Source of the DNA: Fasciola hepatica
Taxonomy: Eukaryota > Platyhelminthes > Trematoda > Plagiorchiida > Fasciolidae
DNA: 64,000 bases
Assembly (NCBI GenBank): GCA_948099385.1
Contig: CANUEZ040000167.1
Location: forward strand, 4,563,001 to 4,627,000
Direction of reading: 5' to 3'
Below are positions 46,046 through 56,035 of this stretch, piece after piece (the stretch's first letter is position 1; each line of letters opens with the position of its first letter). The translations under genes were made by a program, and so were the position numbers. The notes beneath the pieces were generated by a model. It was given only the letters and a program-made list of their open reading frames with translations, did not search any database and had not been told where the DNA came from.

Positions 46046-46990
46046 GTGGCTGGAGTATTTAACTTTGGGTCTCCAAGAGAAAACCAATATAAATTAGCAA
46101 GAAGGGGACAAAAGCAAACCGAAGCTGGACAGGAAGTAACAAAGCAAGTGCTTAGGGCATTTTCGGATGATAACGATTCGTTTGCTACTACTAGGTCTGC
46201 TAGTCTCTCCCGTGCAACCCCATGTATTTCAGCAAATGATGTAGAATTTAAACATGATGCTCTACATAAATTGAGGAGAGTAGAATCATAATACTGGCCC
46301 GGGCAGCTAAGAAAGAAGCTGAGCTAGCTGGGAGGGAGCAACCTCGAAACCAGAGGTAGGGGTGCTTCAGGAAGCCACAGAGTAGTAAAACTTTCGGTCT
46401 GACAGCTATGCGGGGCCTTTGAAACAGAGCTGTGTAAGCGGGAATAACTCCATAGACCTAAACAAGGTGTAGCTGTACCCGTCTGATTACAGCGCAGACC
46501 ACTATTACAAATTTAATAAGTTATACAGTGGCTTTGAGGGAGAAAGAATTTCTGATCCGGAGCGGGTATTCTTGTACCTGCTGTATTGTGGTCGTGGAAG
46601 AGCCAGGGAGGAGGTCGATGGGTTCTGTATGCCGGATTCGAAAGAGGGCCACATCCATGCACGTGTAATTCTGGGGGACTAGTACAGACGGCCATACAAG
46701 GTAGCTCTCACTTTATTCGATGGAGTGCCGTCGGAAGAACAGTGTTTCAAAGAAAAGCCCAGTTCCTCAGCCAATCTGGTGATAAAGAAGAACTGCGGTG
46801 ATGCTCGGAACTGCCTGGAATTCTGTACAGACCTTAGTTCACTGCATTAAGTGGAGGCCATAGTTCACAGCATACTCACGAAGCTACGGAGTAGCTCGGT
46901 CACGGGGGCCGAGCGGATCAGTATGTTCGGGCGAGAAGCTACGTTTGAGGATCTTAGGCTGTTTGTTGACGGTCAAGTTCCATTAGCAAA
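46046..46990 (+). pseudogene. BEL/Pao gag remnant
   Basis: Frame 46046-46291 is a charged, low-identity N-terminal region. Around 46.55-46.72 kb the plus strand encodes FLYLLYCGRGRAREEVDGF, homologous to the better kept FLYLLHYCRGRAKSAIESC of remnant 1, then RPYKVALTLFDG. At 46851-46990 comes ERISMFGREATFEDLRLFVD and QVPLANQ, where homology is cut by the LINE insertion. Confidence 0.75.
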
Positions 46991-47725
46991 TCAAAATAAC
47001 AATGGTATATTCCTCGACCGCGGCCGAGAAGCATGCATGAGCGTTTGATCAGCGTGTACAATGTTACTTGATAAAATAAATTATCACAAGTTCTGGAAGG
47101 GAAAGTGACCCACCTAAGCAAAACGAGAGGAAAACTGGGCACAGTTTAACCAAAATATAGCGAGAATGGTATATACACATGCGGTAAGTTTGTGACAGTT
47201 TCGATATAATTGTGGGCGATAGTAAAGACTCCGTAGGACATGAAAGTGATGAAGCAAACATGATGTTACAGTGCAGAAGAACGAAATCTACGGGGATGGC
47301 GCAAAGGTGACCGAGGCTGCTCCTTTAGGCTCATAGAACGGAGCAGACAAACAGAGAAAAACTGCGTAAACGTACGCAGAACAACATGTATGAATATGGA
47401 GAGAGCCAGAATCTCGGGACAAAGATGATATGGTTACTAGAAATAAGGCATATCTCCCATTGATTGGAACAAACAGCGGGAGGAAGAGGGATGCGGCCCC
47501 ATGGCATGAAGAATGGAGTGAGCCGCAACATTCATCGGAGGAGGAACATTATATTGACATACAGAAGACGTTATTGGTGTTTGCCTGGACTGAGGCCTGA
47601 CTACTTTAGTAAAATTGTAAAGACATTATCCTATCGGATCTCTCACTGCTTTTTCTCATCCGCACTAGACACTGTGGTCAACCTGAGCATGAAACCAGCA
47701 AGCTTCTAAATCTAAGGTACTACCA
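46991..47725 (-). mobile_element. L LINE 3' fragment inserted in BEL remnant 2
   Basis: Read on the minus strand it ends with the quasi-palindrome at 47013-47028 (CTCGACCGCGGCCGAG on the plus strand), then GAATATACCATTGTTATTTT, as at 63475-63526 and 18855-18906. Upstream it aligns patchily with the other two 3' regions: CACATGCGGTAAG near 47.18 kb, AGTGCAGAAGA near 47.27 kb and GGCTCTCTCCATATTCAT on the minus strand near 47.40 kb. It is a 5'-truncated insertion of about 0.73 kb, typical of LINE integration. Confidence 0.72.
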
Positions 47726-47739
47726 CCGAGCCGGTCTGT

Positions 47740-48240
47740 GGATCTCAGTGGAGACCGGACGGGCAAGCACGCATGAGCTATACCGAGAAGGTGAATGCTC
47801 GTCAGCAGGTGAGTTGTACAAAACCCTATATTGCCTAGCAATGTGCCCTCGCCTGCAGAACGTAGTAGTCGACAAATGCCGTGGAAATGCTGAGAACTTG
47901 GGAGCGCCCCTTAAATGCCTCAAGGGCTCCCATCAAGCAGTGACCTCTTGATTGCAGTCACGTTGCGGTCATTATGGGTGTCATGGAAAGCACTAACACT
48001 TGCTCCATTGAACTAGGAAGTCTAATCCATAGGGAACCCTGAAGCCAACTTTTGTTTGTTCACTGTCTTGCGCTAATGGCAAACCCAGTGGCCCGGGGGT
48101 AGTAGATATCGGCTTAGAAACCACAGCCGGGATGATAAGTGCTTCGGACTTCGTAGATAGTGGCTCGGATTCCACTTTTAGTGAGGAATCTATTTTCAGA
48201 GACATGAAATCAGAGGGGACCGATCTTTGTTGGCAGTGAG
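47740..48240 (+). pseudogene. BEL/Pao zinc-knuckle region and aspartic protease remnant
   Basis: Frame 47748-47951 has GECSSAGELYKTLYC and LGAPLKCLKGSHQAVTS, then CGHYGCHGKH in the next frame, corresponding to the cysteine clusters of remnant 1 with several Cys replaced. At about 48.15 kb the plus strand reads FVDSGSDSTF, a retropepsin active site (DSG for DTG), in the same context as FLDTGSDTLL of remnant 1. Confidence 0.68.
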
Positions 48241-49289
48241 CACAGTGGGTGGGACTCAGGACATCCAGCCAACCAAGCTGCACATACGGCTCGTCTCCTC
48301 GGTCGGCAACGATAAGGCAGGGAGCCCCATAGTGTTCGTCGTTGGTGATCTACCGAAGTGAGCACCTGAGTCAGTGCATCTGGTTTTGAATCAGTGGCCG
48401 CATCTGGAATGCGGCATAACCAAAAGGTGGCCGAATTGCGAAGTTGAATGTTGATCGGTTGTGGCCTATCTAAAGCACACTGGGCAATGGGCCGGAGAAT
48501 AGGGACCAATAAGTACGAGTTGAGCGCACGATATTTAGCTCACTCACACAAGGTAGCACAAAAAGAAGAGAAGACGAGCGGTTCTTAGTCGACTGCGCTT
48601 CCGTGGAAAGGGGCATACACCGAACGGCCATCCCAACAACTGTATAACCCTGCATTTAGTGAACTGTTTACTGATAAGAAAGCCCCTCGGCGAGAAAACA
48701 AGTTAATGCCTAAAGGGGTAGCCGGGGACGCCAAGCACGTAAATTTCGGTCTCAGGGTTACTGTGCCCCGGAAGCTCAACCTAAAACCAATGCCGAAAAG
48801 TCGAGAGGCCTTTTTAAAAGTGCGATCCGTCATCACAAATAGGCTGATTTTAAAACCGTGACCGGGGATGGAGTATATCCGAGCCACACAAAATGAGGTA
48901 GACCTGGGTTACGTAAAAGATTAGGTGCCGCCATAATTACCGCAGATTTGATGTGGTGCTACCCCATCATCCGATCTTGAATCCATAGAAACCGGGAAAG
49001 GTCAAAGAGGTCTTAAATTGTGCTGCAAAATGTCAGTGTCCATCGCGCAACGACCACGTATCACAGAACCCAAATTGGATGACGACTCTGGTTGAAGCCT
49101 TAAGCAGCCTGCGGATGAAAAATTGGCCGCCTCTGCAGATATAAGGGAACCAGTTTTGAAAGTTAGGACGCCCGTTAAAAATAAGGGCGCCGCCCATCTT
49201 CCCTAAAGGCCCGAAAATAATATAGGCCGGAGGCCCGACGGGGGCGGACCCTCAGTTCATCCACTTGGAACAACATCACCACCTTCCTG
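48241..49289 (+). pseudogene. BEL/Pao region between protease and RT, strongly decayed
   Basis: By position this should hold the post-protease block and the RT catalytic core. The plus strand is full of stops and I could not place YxDD or PHHPV. Coordinates are inferred from the recognisable blocks on each side. Confidence 0.4.
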
Positions 49290-50345
49290 CGCTAAACTTG
49301 TCTTGCTGAAGACTCTTAAGCGCTTTTGTAACTCCGACAATCAGTGAACTATTTCCCTGTGGGTGACTTCCTGGTTTCCTTTGATGGCCCGCCTACTGCC
49401 GTCCGACTCATGACTAAACCGACTACCGTTCTGAGGGCAGGACGTTTCAGGCCTACAAAATGGACTCCCAAATGCAATAGGGTGTTGAATGGCGTACATC
49501 AGCAAAGTAAGACCGAGATTGTGAGAGATTTTGAAATCCTGGTTGCAAACAGGGCTTACCCTTGAAGCCAGGTGGAATGCCAAAAGCAAGGAGTGTACAT
49601 CCCATCTTGACCTACTTAAACGGCCAGCTCCATTAAGGGGAATTCTGTCATGCGTCTCAAGTCCCTTTGATTCTTTGAGCTTCGTTTTACTATGTGTGCC
49701 ACTCGAATAGAGGTTGCTGCAATCACTGTGCCACAAAAGGACTGGTTGAGAAGAAATATGCAGAGCGAAGACTACAAGCGATGGCATGAGCGTCAAGACT
49801 GACAAGACCAACTTGGCGAAACAAGGATATAAAGATGTCTGAAGAAAAGCGAATGCGCACGCCAAGCTCGAATCCCCTTATTTTACGATGCATTGGAAGT
49901 GGGCTACGGAGTAGTGGCTCACGGCGACTGGTCACATGAAGTTCATGGACCGCACAGTCAGTCGGCGTTCGCAAAGGCGAGAATAGACCTGTTGGAGATT
50001 GCTTTCATTCCAGGGCGAAAACCTGTGGCAGTAGCACTGGCCTTGGCAGCAGCCATCTTCATCAAGGAGAACCTCGATCGAAATGGCTAAGAACCGAACT
50101 TCTGGACGGATTTATTCATTGTGCTGCACAGCATAAACAAAAACGACATTTTTCAAAGCCCTCGCTTCCAACAGACTCACGGCTATTCGTGAGTCAACCA
50201 GGGCCTACCAGTGGTACTGCGGACAAGCGGCCAGTGACTCAGCTGACTTCTGTTCAAGATGCATGAAAACACTGGAATAGTTGCAGACGCCGACAGTGGG
50301 GCCGGAGTTCTTCAACTTAACTAAAAAGGCGTGTCAAGCAAAGTC
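49290..50345 (+). pseudogene. BEL/Pao RT C-terminus, RNase H and pre-integrase remnant
   Basis: Frame 49344-49565 encodes DFLVSFDGPPTAVRLMTKPT then GRFRPTKWTPKCNRVL, the GGFxLTKWxSNxxEVL block after the RT palm. In another frame, RGILSCVSSPFDSLSFV then CVPLE.RLLQSLC near 49.64-49.73 kb is the RGxLSxVSSLFDPLGFVAPxxLxAKLLLQxLC block. At 49893-50090, YGVVAHGDWSHEVHGPHS to FAKARIDLLEIAFI is the RNase H start, with the PRLEL motif lost. At 50.20-50.33 kb, WYCGQAASDSADFCSRCMK then VGPEFF is the NPADxxSRG..GPxFL block before integrase. Confidence 0.78.
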
Positions 50346-50868
50346 AAGTCCCAAGCCTGCGGAAAGTGGTGTTGAGAAGAAACGAACAATACTGGTTATC
50401 AGCTCTACGGAAACTGGGAGCCTAATGAAGGTTATGTCATGTCCCAGATTGGGATAAAATGGTGGGAGCAGTAAGCTGATGGACGAGGTGCAAGATACTG
50501 CTGACGGTCACCAAAGGTGCAAGACCAAAAACTAGGTTGAATTTGGAAGTAATAAAACCAGGATAAATGCGCGAAGCTGAAATCGATGTTCTGCTTCTAC
50601 CTCATTTACAAACCTTCCCACTTGAGTTCCGTGCTCTCTCTGGGACCAACAATGGCGCCGAAGTAAGCAAAAAATTCGAAAACTGAACTCTTTACTAGAA
50701 AAGGGGCTATTGACAGCTAGGAGAGGTTAGTTGCTCGAAACCTAGATTACAAGATGAAAAGTTTTTGACGGTTTTCCATCATTCACTATATCACGCGATA
50801 TCTGATAGGTCATTTACAACGATAAGAATGACAGGCAGGTTTCAAAGGCTTGTCAGTTAAAATTCGTT
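50346..50868 (+). pseudogene. Trace of BEL/Pao integrase N-terminus, then nothing
   Basis: Near 50.66-50.76 kb the plus strand reads KIRKLNSLLEKGLLTARRG, a stop and LLETLDYKMK, resembling xIxxLxPFLDxxGLLRVGGRLxxxxLxYxxKHP at the start of BEL integrase. No HHCC or DDE motif follows. Confidence 0.45.
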
Positions 50869-50925
50869 GGCGATTTCCGGTGACCGTTGGGCCAGCAACA
50901 GTCAGGCGAGTCACCGGTAATTGCC
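50869..50925. repeat. Imperfect inverted repeat with nested hairpin
   Basis: Arms 50869-50884 (GGCGATTTCCGGTGAC) and 50910-50925 (GTCACCGGTAATTGCC) pair at 14 of 16 positions. The 25-base loop contains GTTG...CAAC, able to form a second 4-bp stem. The function is unknown; it shares the CACCGGTxA core with repeat S. Confidence 0.6.
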
Positions 50926-51272
50926 AAACTGTTATCATCGAGATGCGGTGAAAAGCAAACAAGTGATAGACACCCGAAGCAAGCTTGACTGTGTGATCAC
51001 ATGATACGACCAAAGTCGCTTATGGACTTCTGGGAAAAGTACTTAGGTTCAAGTAGAGTAGAGAGGTTTTACCTGCCACATAAATGAGTGCCTGGGAGAA
51101 TTGGATATAATGACCAGCTAGTCATATCACTTAAGAACGAGTGGATTTGACTGGGAGGTCAAAACATGTTGAAAACTGGAGCAGGCAGAGAAATAAACGT
51201 TCACGAATTCGGAACGCTCTCTTGAAACGGACATACTGAACAGCGCTGCGCTACACCGGGCCTCTATTTTCC
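50926..51272. other. No recognised feature (left flank of TRIM)
   Basis: No coding motif. It ends in the TTCC (51269-51272) that is repeated after the miniature LTR element. Confidence 0.4.
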
Positions 51273-51449
51273 TGTAATGGCCAGGCTGTAAGCCGCCATA
51301 TTGTTGTTCCAGTAATGTAAGTGTTGGTGCCGCTGATACACTTACTGAGCTTCGGCTCATGGAGTCTTTTTTCTTTCTCTTGTGCTTTTGCAGATCAACC
51401 ACGCTCACCCCCCCCCCCGGCGGAAGATCACTGCTGCTTGCGTGTTACA
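51273..51449 (+). repeat. TRIM 5' LTR
   Basis: 177 bp with short inverted ends TGTAA/TTACA. It contains a perfect UUCG tetraloop hairpin (TGAGC-TTCG-GCTCA, 51346-51359) and a pyrimidine run ending TGCTTTTGCAG that looks like a 3' splice acceptor (about 51367-51393), then an 11-base poly-C run. Confidence 0.93.
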
Positions 51450-51453
51450 AATT

Positions 51454-51471
51454 TGGTGCCGCGACCCGGGA
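51454..51471 (+). promoter_or_regulatory. TRIM primer binding site
   Basis: TGGTGCCGCGACCCGGGA begins four bases after the 5' LTR. Its complement ends in CCA, as a tRNA 3' end must, so it is the expected minus-strand primer site. I cannot name the tRNA with certainty. Confidence 0.85.
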
Positions 51472-51751
51472 CCGGAGGTTATGGGAGGCCTTGGTGATTG
51501 ACCTGAAAATGACCGTACAGATAATTGTGCTCTGTGAAGTGTGACACGGTCTTAATGTGGCCCAGTAGAGGTCTTTTGAATTGGCCTGCACGGAGTAATA
51601 AAGCGGAAGGCCTGATTGGTTGTGTAGTTTTGAGGTACTGCGTAATCGGCAGTGAACCTGTAAAATGGCCTGCCCAAGGCGTGGTCCCAGGGAACTGAGT
51701 ACTCCTGTGGTGTGATGGCGGAGTAAGTAACACTGTGGACAGTGTTCTTTC

Positions 51752-51766
51752 GTTGAGGGGGAGCGG
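51752..51766 (+). promoter_or_regulatory. TRIM polypurine tract
   Basis: TGAGGGGGAGCGG directly precedes the TG of the 3' LTR. It is purine-only apart from one C, as expected for the plus-strand primer. Confidence 0.8.
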
Positions 51767-51940
51767 TGTAATGGCCAGGCTGTAAGCCGCCATATTGTTG
51801 TTCCAGTAATGTAAGTGTTGGTGCCGCTGATACACTTACTGAGCTTCGGCTCATGGAGTCTTTTTTCTTTCTCTTGTGCTTTTGCAGATCAACCACGCTC
51901 ACCCCCCCCGGCGGAAGATCACTGCTGCTTGCGTGTTACA
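51767..51940 (+). repeat. TRIM 3' LTR
   Basis: 174 bp, identical to the 5' LTR apart from three fewer Cs in the poly-C run (51902-51909). Followed by the TTCC target duplicate. Confidence 0.93.
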
Positions 51941-51944
51941 TTCC

Positions 51945-52111
51945 CTAGGTTATGTTTGGTTATGTTTATGAAACTTATAACCGTCTGTCATTTAGCTAGA
52001 AAGGCGTAAGAAAAATACCCAAAATTTTCTACGTAGCTTTACACTCTCAAAAAGTTCAACTTGCTGACCCATAATCTTTCCCTCTTCTTCACATTATCTC
52101 CCGAACTACCT
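51945..52111 (+). other. Probable 5' leader of L LINE A
   Basis: 167 bp between the TRIM and the first in-frame ATG of LINE A. It shows no resemblance to the leader of LINE B, so LINE A may be 5'-truncated or of another subfamily. Confidence 0.4.
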
Positions 52112-55100
52112 ATGGAAGCTCCAAAGGGCCTGCGTAAACGTGCCAAGGTCCCGGGTACAAATCAGGCAATTCGTACCGTTAGGCTCAAAAAAACCAGGAA
52201 CGCTCAACCTCAGTCTGCACTCAGTCCATGCTCAGTACCTCTCGTTGATGTTTATGACGTAGTCAACAAGAAGATTAACGAAGTAGATCAAAGAGTGGCG
52301 GACCTGCATAACCAGATCCAGTCCATCGATGATATTCTATTAAAGATATCCCCTTTATCTAGCATAATGGAGCCCACGCCTATTGCTAATCGCCAGAGCC
52401 TAGTCATGGCAGGCCGCTTCTTAGACTCAGTTGCGACGGAAGTTCATAAGCGTATAGCCAACTCCAAAAACGCGATAGTTTTCAACATCCCTGATTGACT
52501 ACCCCTGCCGTCAACCAAACTCGCCATCCTGAATGCTTGCAACATGGCACACCACAGGTGCTATTGCACTCGACTGCGCAAAAAATCACAACGCACTGAC
52601 TGTCCTTTAAAGTTCCAATTCGCTGACGAAGTAACAGCTAGAGAATTCATAACTAGTTGGCAAATCATCGCCAATTCCACCCCATTCAAAAGAATAAGAA
52701 TACAACCGGATAAAACGCCCCTCCAAAGAGAGGTTTTTCGATCACTAAAAAGTGCCTTAGCTCCACCAGCGCAACCTGTGGCTGAAATATCAGTCGCCGC
52801 GTCTTCTCGCTGCTTGTCGATCCACTCCGTAACACAAAAGCCTTCAGTTGTCTGCACGACTCTGGTCGACCTAGACCTGACCCCATCTCCAGCACATCCC
52901 CCCAGTAAACGGCCCTGCCTTCTACCATCAAACTCCGCTTCTTCAAACGGCAACGATATCCATGCCAAACCCACTATTAGCCCAGGGCCACCAAAGTCCC
53001 GTGCATCCAAGCCTGCCGCTGCTAATGCCAGCCTACTGCCCACCGTCTCACCACCGAAAAAGACTCCGGGGAAGTCTGTTGCCAACAGCCCGTCCCGCTC
53101 TAACTCATGTCCCACCGTCTTGCGAACACAGATCGTTCATAAAAGGCATGATCTACTATGTGGCCATTCGTCCCATCGGCAGACAGGACTCTGTGACCCC
53201 CGACAGCTTTTAGCTACTCCGGCTACTCCCGTATTCCCCCTCGTAAGTCTTCTCAGAATCCCATTTAGAACCCCCACCAAGCACTCCAAGTACACCCCAA
53301 ATAAATCATACTTGTTGGCAAGCAGGACGCAACCCTGCATCACCCTAAAGCAGCCAACCCCACCTCGTTGTATTAGCGTGGTACCTCGGCTAATCGACAA
53401 GGTCCTCCCAACTCCACTCTACAATACAGGCGAAAACGGCCACCGAGTAGCGCATCATCATGCATCGGGATCAAACACACCATATTCTCCAAGTTTCCCG
53501 AAACAGTTTTCCAATCATCTGGCTGAGCGCCAGCATCTCCCGTCGAACCTCCGCAACCAATTTCTCTCTCCTCCAATGATACAAATAAGTAACCCCCAGT
53601 CGAATTATAACCAATGGCCTCAATTGTCTAGCTCCGCGCCCTTTCCTGAACACAGGATGGGCCAGTCCAACCAACTACAGTTATTTCGTCGGTCCTGGTC
53701 AAGCGGCAACTACCCGCCCCTGCGTACCCCGTTGAACCCAGTCACCACTACTTTCTACCATCTCACTTGCCGTTACCCATTACCTAAGCATCCAACCCCC
53801 CACCTGGCTACTTCAACCACCCCGGAAATCCCACCTCCCCAAACGACCAATTTTTTCTTGACGGCACCCCCCCAACCCAGCTTCACCCCTTCTTCACAAT
53901 GCCGGCTCCCCACTTCTAACCCCTGTTTAGACTCCTTCACTTCTATACATGACAACCCTGTCGTTATGAGTCCACTTAATGACGTTTACCACCTCGGTAG
54001 TGTTAGCCATCAACACCCGCCGATGGTTGTTCCCACTCCACATCATGACGGTACAGTTGCACTTAACTTGCTTCTCATTAACACTCGCTCATTACTGAAT
54101 AAAACCCATACTCTCCGTAATATAGTACTGTCTTCCGACTTCGACATCATTGTCATAACCGAAACCTGGCTAAATGATTCTGTCCCATTGGACCAAATTT
54201 CTATTGCTGGTTATCAAACCTTCATGAAAAATCGTCGTCGTCGTGGAGGAGGCTGTCTAATCCACGTTAAAAACAGCTTGCCTACAATTCCTCTCTCTGA
54301 TCCAATACTGGACTCAATATGGGTAACGGTTCTTCTGGCCAACTCTCCACTCCATATCGGCTGCGTTTATCGACCACCCAATTCAAACACCACGGACCTC
54401 GCCCACGTAGTCAAAGCCTTTGACCACTTTGCACTATTACCCTCCTCGTCAAAAATCATTGCTGGCGATTTCAATGCACCTAATATCTGCTGGGACACCA
54501 TGTCATCACCCCAATACTTCACGAGCTTCGTTTCGACCATACGCGCAGGGCGCTGGGTCCAGCACGTAATGACACCAACCAGAGGTAACCGCATACTAGA
54601 CCTGATATTTACCATTGGCCTATCGGACGTGATGACTACCGCCCTCAACCCTTTCCCAGGCAGTGACCATAGAATGGTATCTTGCAAATTCACAGCCGGA
54701 CCAATAGACCCCATATGTAGCTCATCTCAACAGCCCCTGCACACGATCAACTGGATGAACCTCAAGCCTATGCTTCGATCCCTCAACTGGGATGACTACT
54801 TCCTACAGCACAACACTCAGCTCGCCAGTGACGTACTCTACCATAAGCTACATAGCTGCTTGTCAGCAATCACCACCATCGGGACCAACCGTTCTCAAGC
54901 CCGCGGCTCCTACCAAACAAAGCTGCAAAATAAACATGCAAAACTGCAGAAGATCTACAATAAAACCAAGGACTTCTCCATACTATTGCAACTTCACTCT
55001 CTCTCTGTCACCATCAGTCTTCGGACTAATGAACTGCTGAGAAAGCAGGAGCTTTCGGCCTTGAATTCCTTCGACAGATCGTACCGATTGTCCTGACTGC

Positions 55101-55477
55101 TGAAGAGCAGAAACCAGAGAGAGCCTACAGGGATACCATATCTAATTTTGGGAAACAGCACGCATATTAAATCTGCAGCTGAAATCGCTGAGGCGCTCAA
55201 TTCCTTCTTTTCAGAATCCATGACCACTGACGCCACTGTAAACCCGCCACCCGTACCCCTCATCACCGAGCAAGTTCTCCCTGACATTAAATTCAGTTTG
55301 AACGATGTGACCCACCTGCTGCTGCGTGTTAGACCCTCCTCCCGCCCTGGCTATGACGGTATCCCCCCAGCACTCTTTCATCTTGGTGGAACTGACATCG
55401 CTGCTATCTTTATGAATCTCTACAACTTATCCATTAAAAATGGCATTTTTCCATCCCAGTGGAAAACTTCAACCATG
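52112..55477 (+). pseudogene. L LINE A: fused ORF1-ORF2, cut inside RT by insertion
   Basis: A single reading frame covers the whole piece and is broken by TGA at 52496-52498 and TGA at 55094-55096. The start is ATG 52112 (MEAPKGLRKRAKV). ORF1 part: helical segment, then an RRM-like region from NAIVFNIPD to KTPLQREV, then a long Pro/Ser/Thr-rich tail. ORF2 follows with no stop between: endonuclease motifs NTRSL, ITETWL, YRPPN, GDFNAP and GSDHRMV are all kept (53.9-54.7 kb). RT begins with RPGYDGIPPALFHLGGTD and ends at SQWKTST (55.47 kb). Homology to LINE B stops there and resumes at 63527. The first TGA stands where B has a CGA Arg codon, suggesting a CpG decay mutation. Confidence 0.9.
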
Positions 55478-56035
55478 TGACCTCACTGCGTTACACCGCG
55501 TAGCTTTCTCGCTGTTATCGGTATAGTTTTTATTAAGCTATCTAGGATAATCCCTAAAACTATAGCTCTAAGGTCTGTTGTCCGACCCAGAAAAAATCAA
55601 GCGATTTTTTCTGAACATTAGTCCCTGGGACCACCCGGTGGTAAAAGATACACACAAAAGTGATCATTGAACTGCTCTTAGGGTCGGAGCTAAGCGAAAC
55701 ATCAGTCTCAGTGAAACCACACTATCAGACTCTAAGACACCACTCAGGGAATCACCTTAGTAAAGAGACTAAAGCCGTCTTGACTTGCGTAATACATCCG
55801 GAACTTTTCAAACAGCACCGTCCGCAGAAACTGCTTGCAGTTTTTAGCTGAACAACTGATACATAATTAGTTCCACTGATATTGACCCCCCGTGGCTAAT
55901 ACTTTCTTCCCCACCTAAGGCTCACATATATTGGCCATACTCTACACCTAATCCTTTGCTTCCGTATAGCCCTCTTACCCCCGCATATTGCCACATCTCA
56001 TCCGATTGGCCATCCACATCCTTACCACCATAGAT
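55478..56035 (+). promoter_or_regulatory. LINE B 5' leader (putative internal promoter region)
   Basis: This is the region between the insertion point and the first ATG of ORF1. LINEs normally carry an internal promoter here. I see no definable promoter element. No second copy of this leader is in the window. Confidence 0.5.

Larger units (their letters stand above)
46046..50770 (+). mobile_element. BEL/Pao retrotransposon remnant 2, long, split by a LINE 3' end
   Basis: Plus-strand motifs follow full BEL/Pao order: gag block (46.56 kb), gag end (46.9 kb), CCHC and Cys/His blocks (47.8-47.98 kb), protease (48.14 kb), RT C-terminal region (49.34-49.75 kb), RNase H (49.9-50.1 kb), the pre-integrase block (50.20-50.33 kb) and a trace of integrase N-terminus (50.66-50.76 kb). 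The interval 46991-47725 is a minus-strand LINE 3' end inserted between gag end and knuckle. Stops and frameshifts throughout; LTRs not found. Confidence 0.8.
51273..51940 (+). mobile_element. TRIM: 668-bp non-coding LTR retrotransposon
   Basis: Two direct repeats, 51273-51449 (177 bp) and 51767-51940 (174 bp), both TGTAATGG...GTGTTACA, are identical except for a poly-C run of 11 against 8. Between them are 317 bp starting with a tRNA-complementary primer site and ending in a purine tract abutting the second repeat. TTCC on both sides (51269-51272 and 51941-51944) is a 4-bp target duplication. There is no gag or pol. These are the defining parts of a terminal-repeat retrotransposon in miniature, moved by proteins of another LTR element. 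Strand is set by the order of primer site and purine tract. LTR identity shows a very recent insertion. Confidence 0.93.

Noticed and set aside
51273..51449. Hammerhead ribozyme (retrozyme-like element) in the TRIM LTR
   Set aside because: CTGATAC is present, but the CTGATGA and GAAA core motifs are not. The primer site and purine tract point to an ordinary LTR mechanism.
51552..51902. Two minus-strand ORFs sharing the same start (51127-51408 and 51552-51902)
   Set aside because: They are read-throughs of the TRIM LTRs on the opposite strand. The shared protein start is the shared LTR.
55988..56035. Earlier starts for LINE ORFs (55988, 57481, 52061)
   Set aside because: These positions are TTG codons. 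The first ATGs in frame are 56036, 57505 and 52112, which I used.
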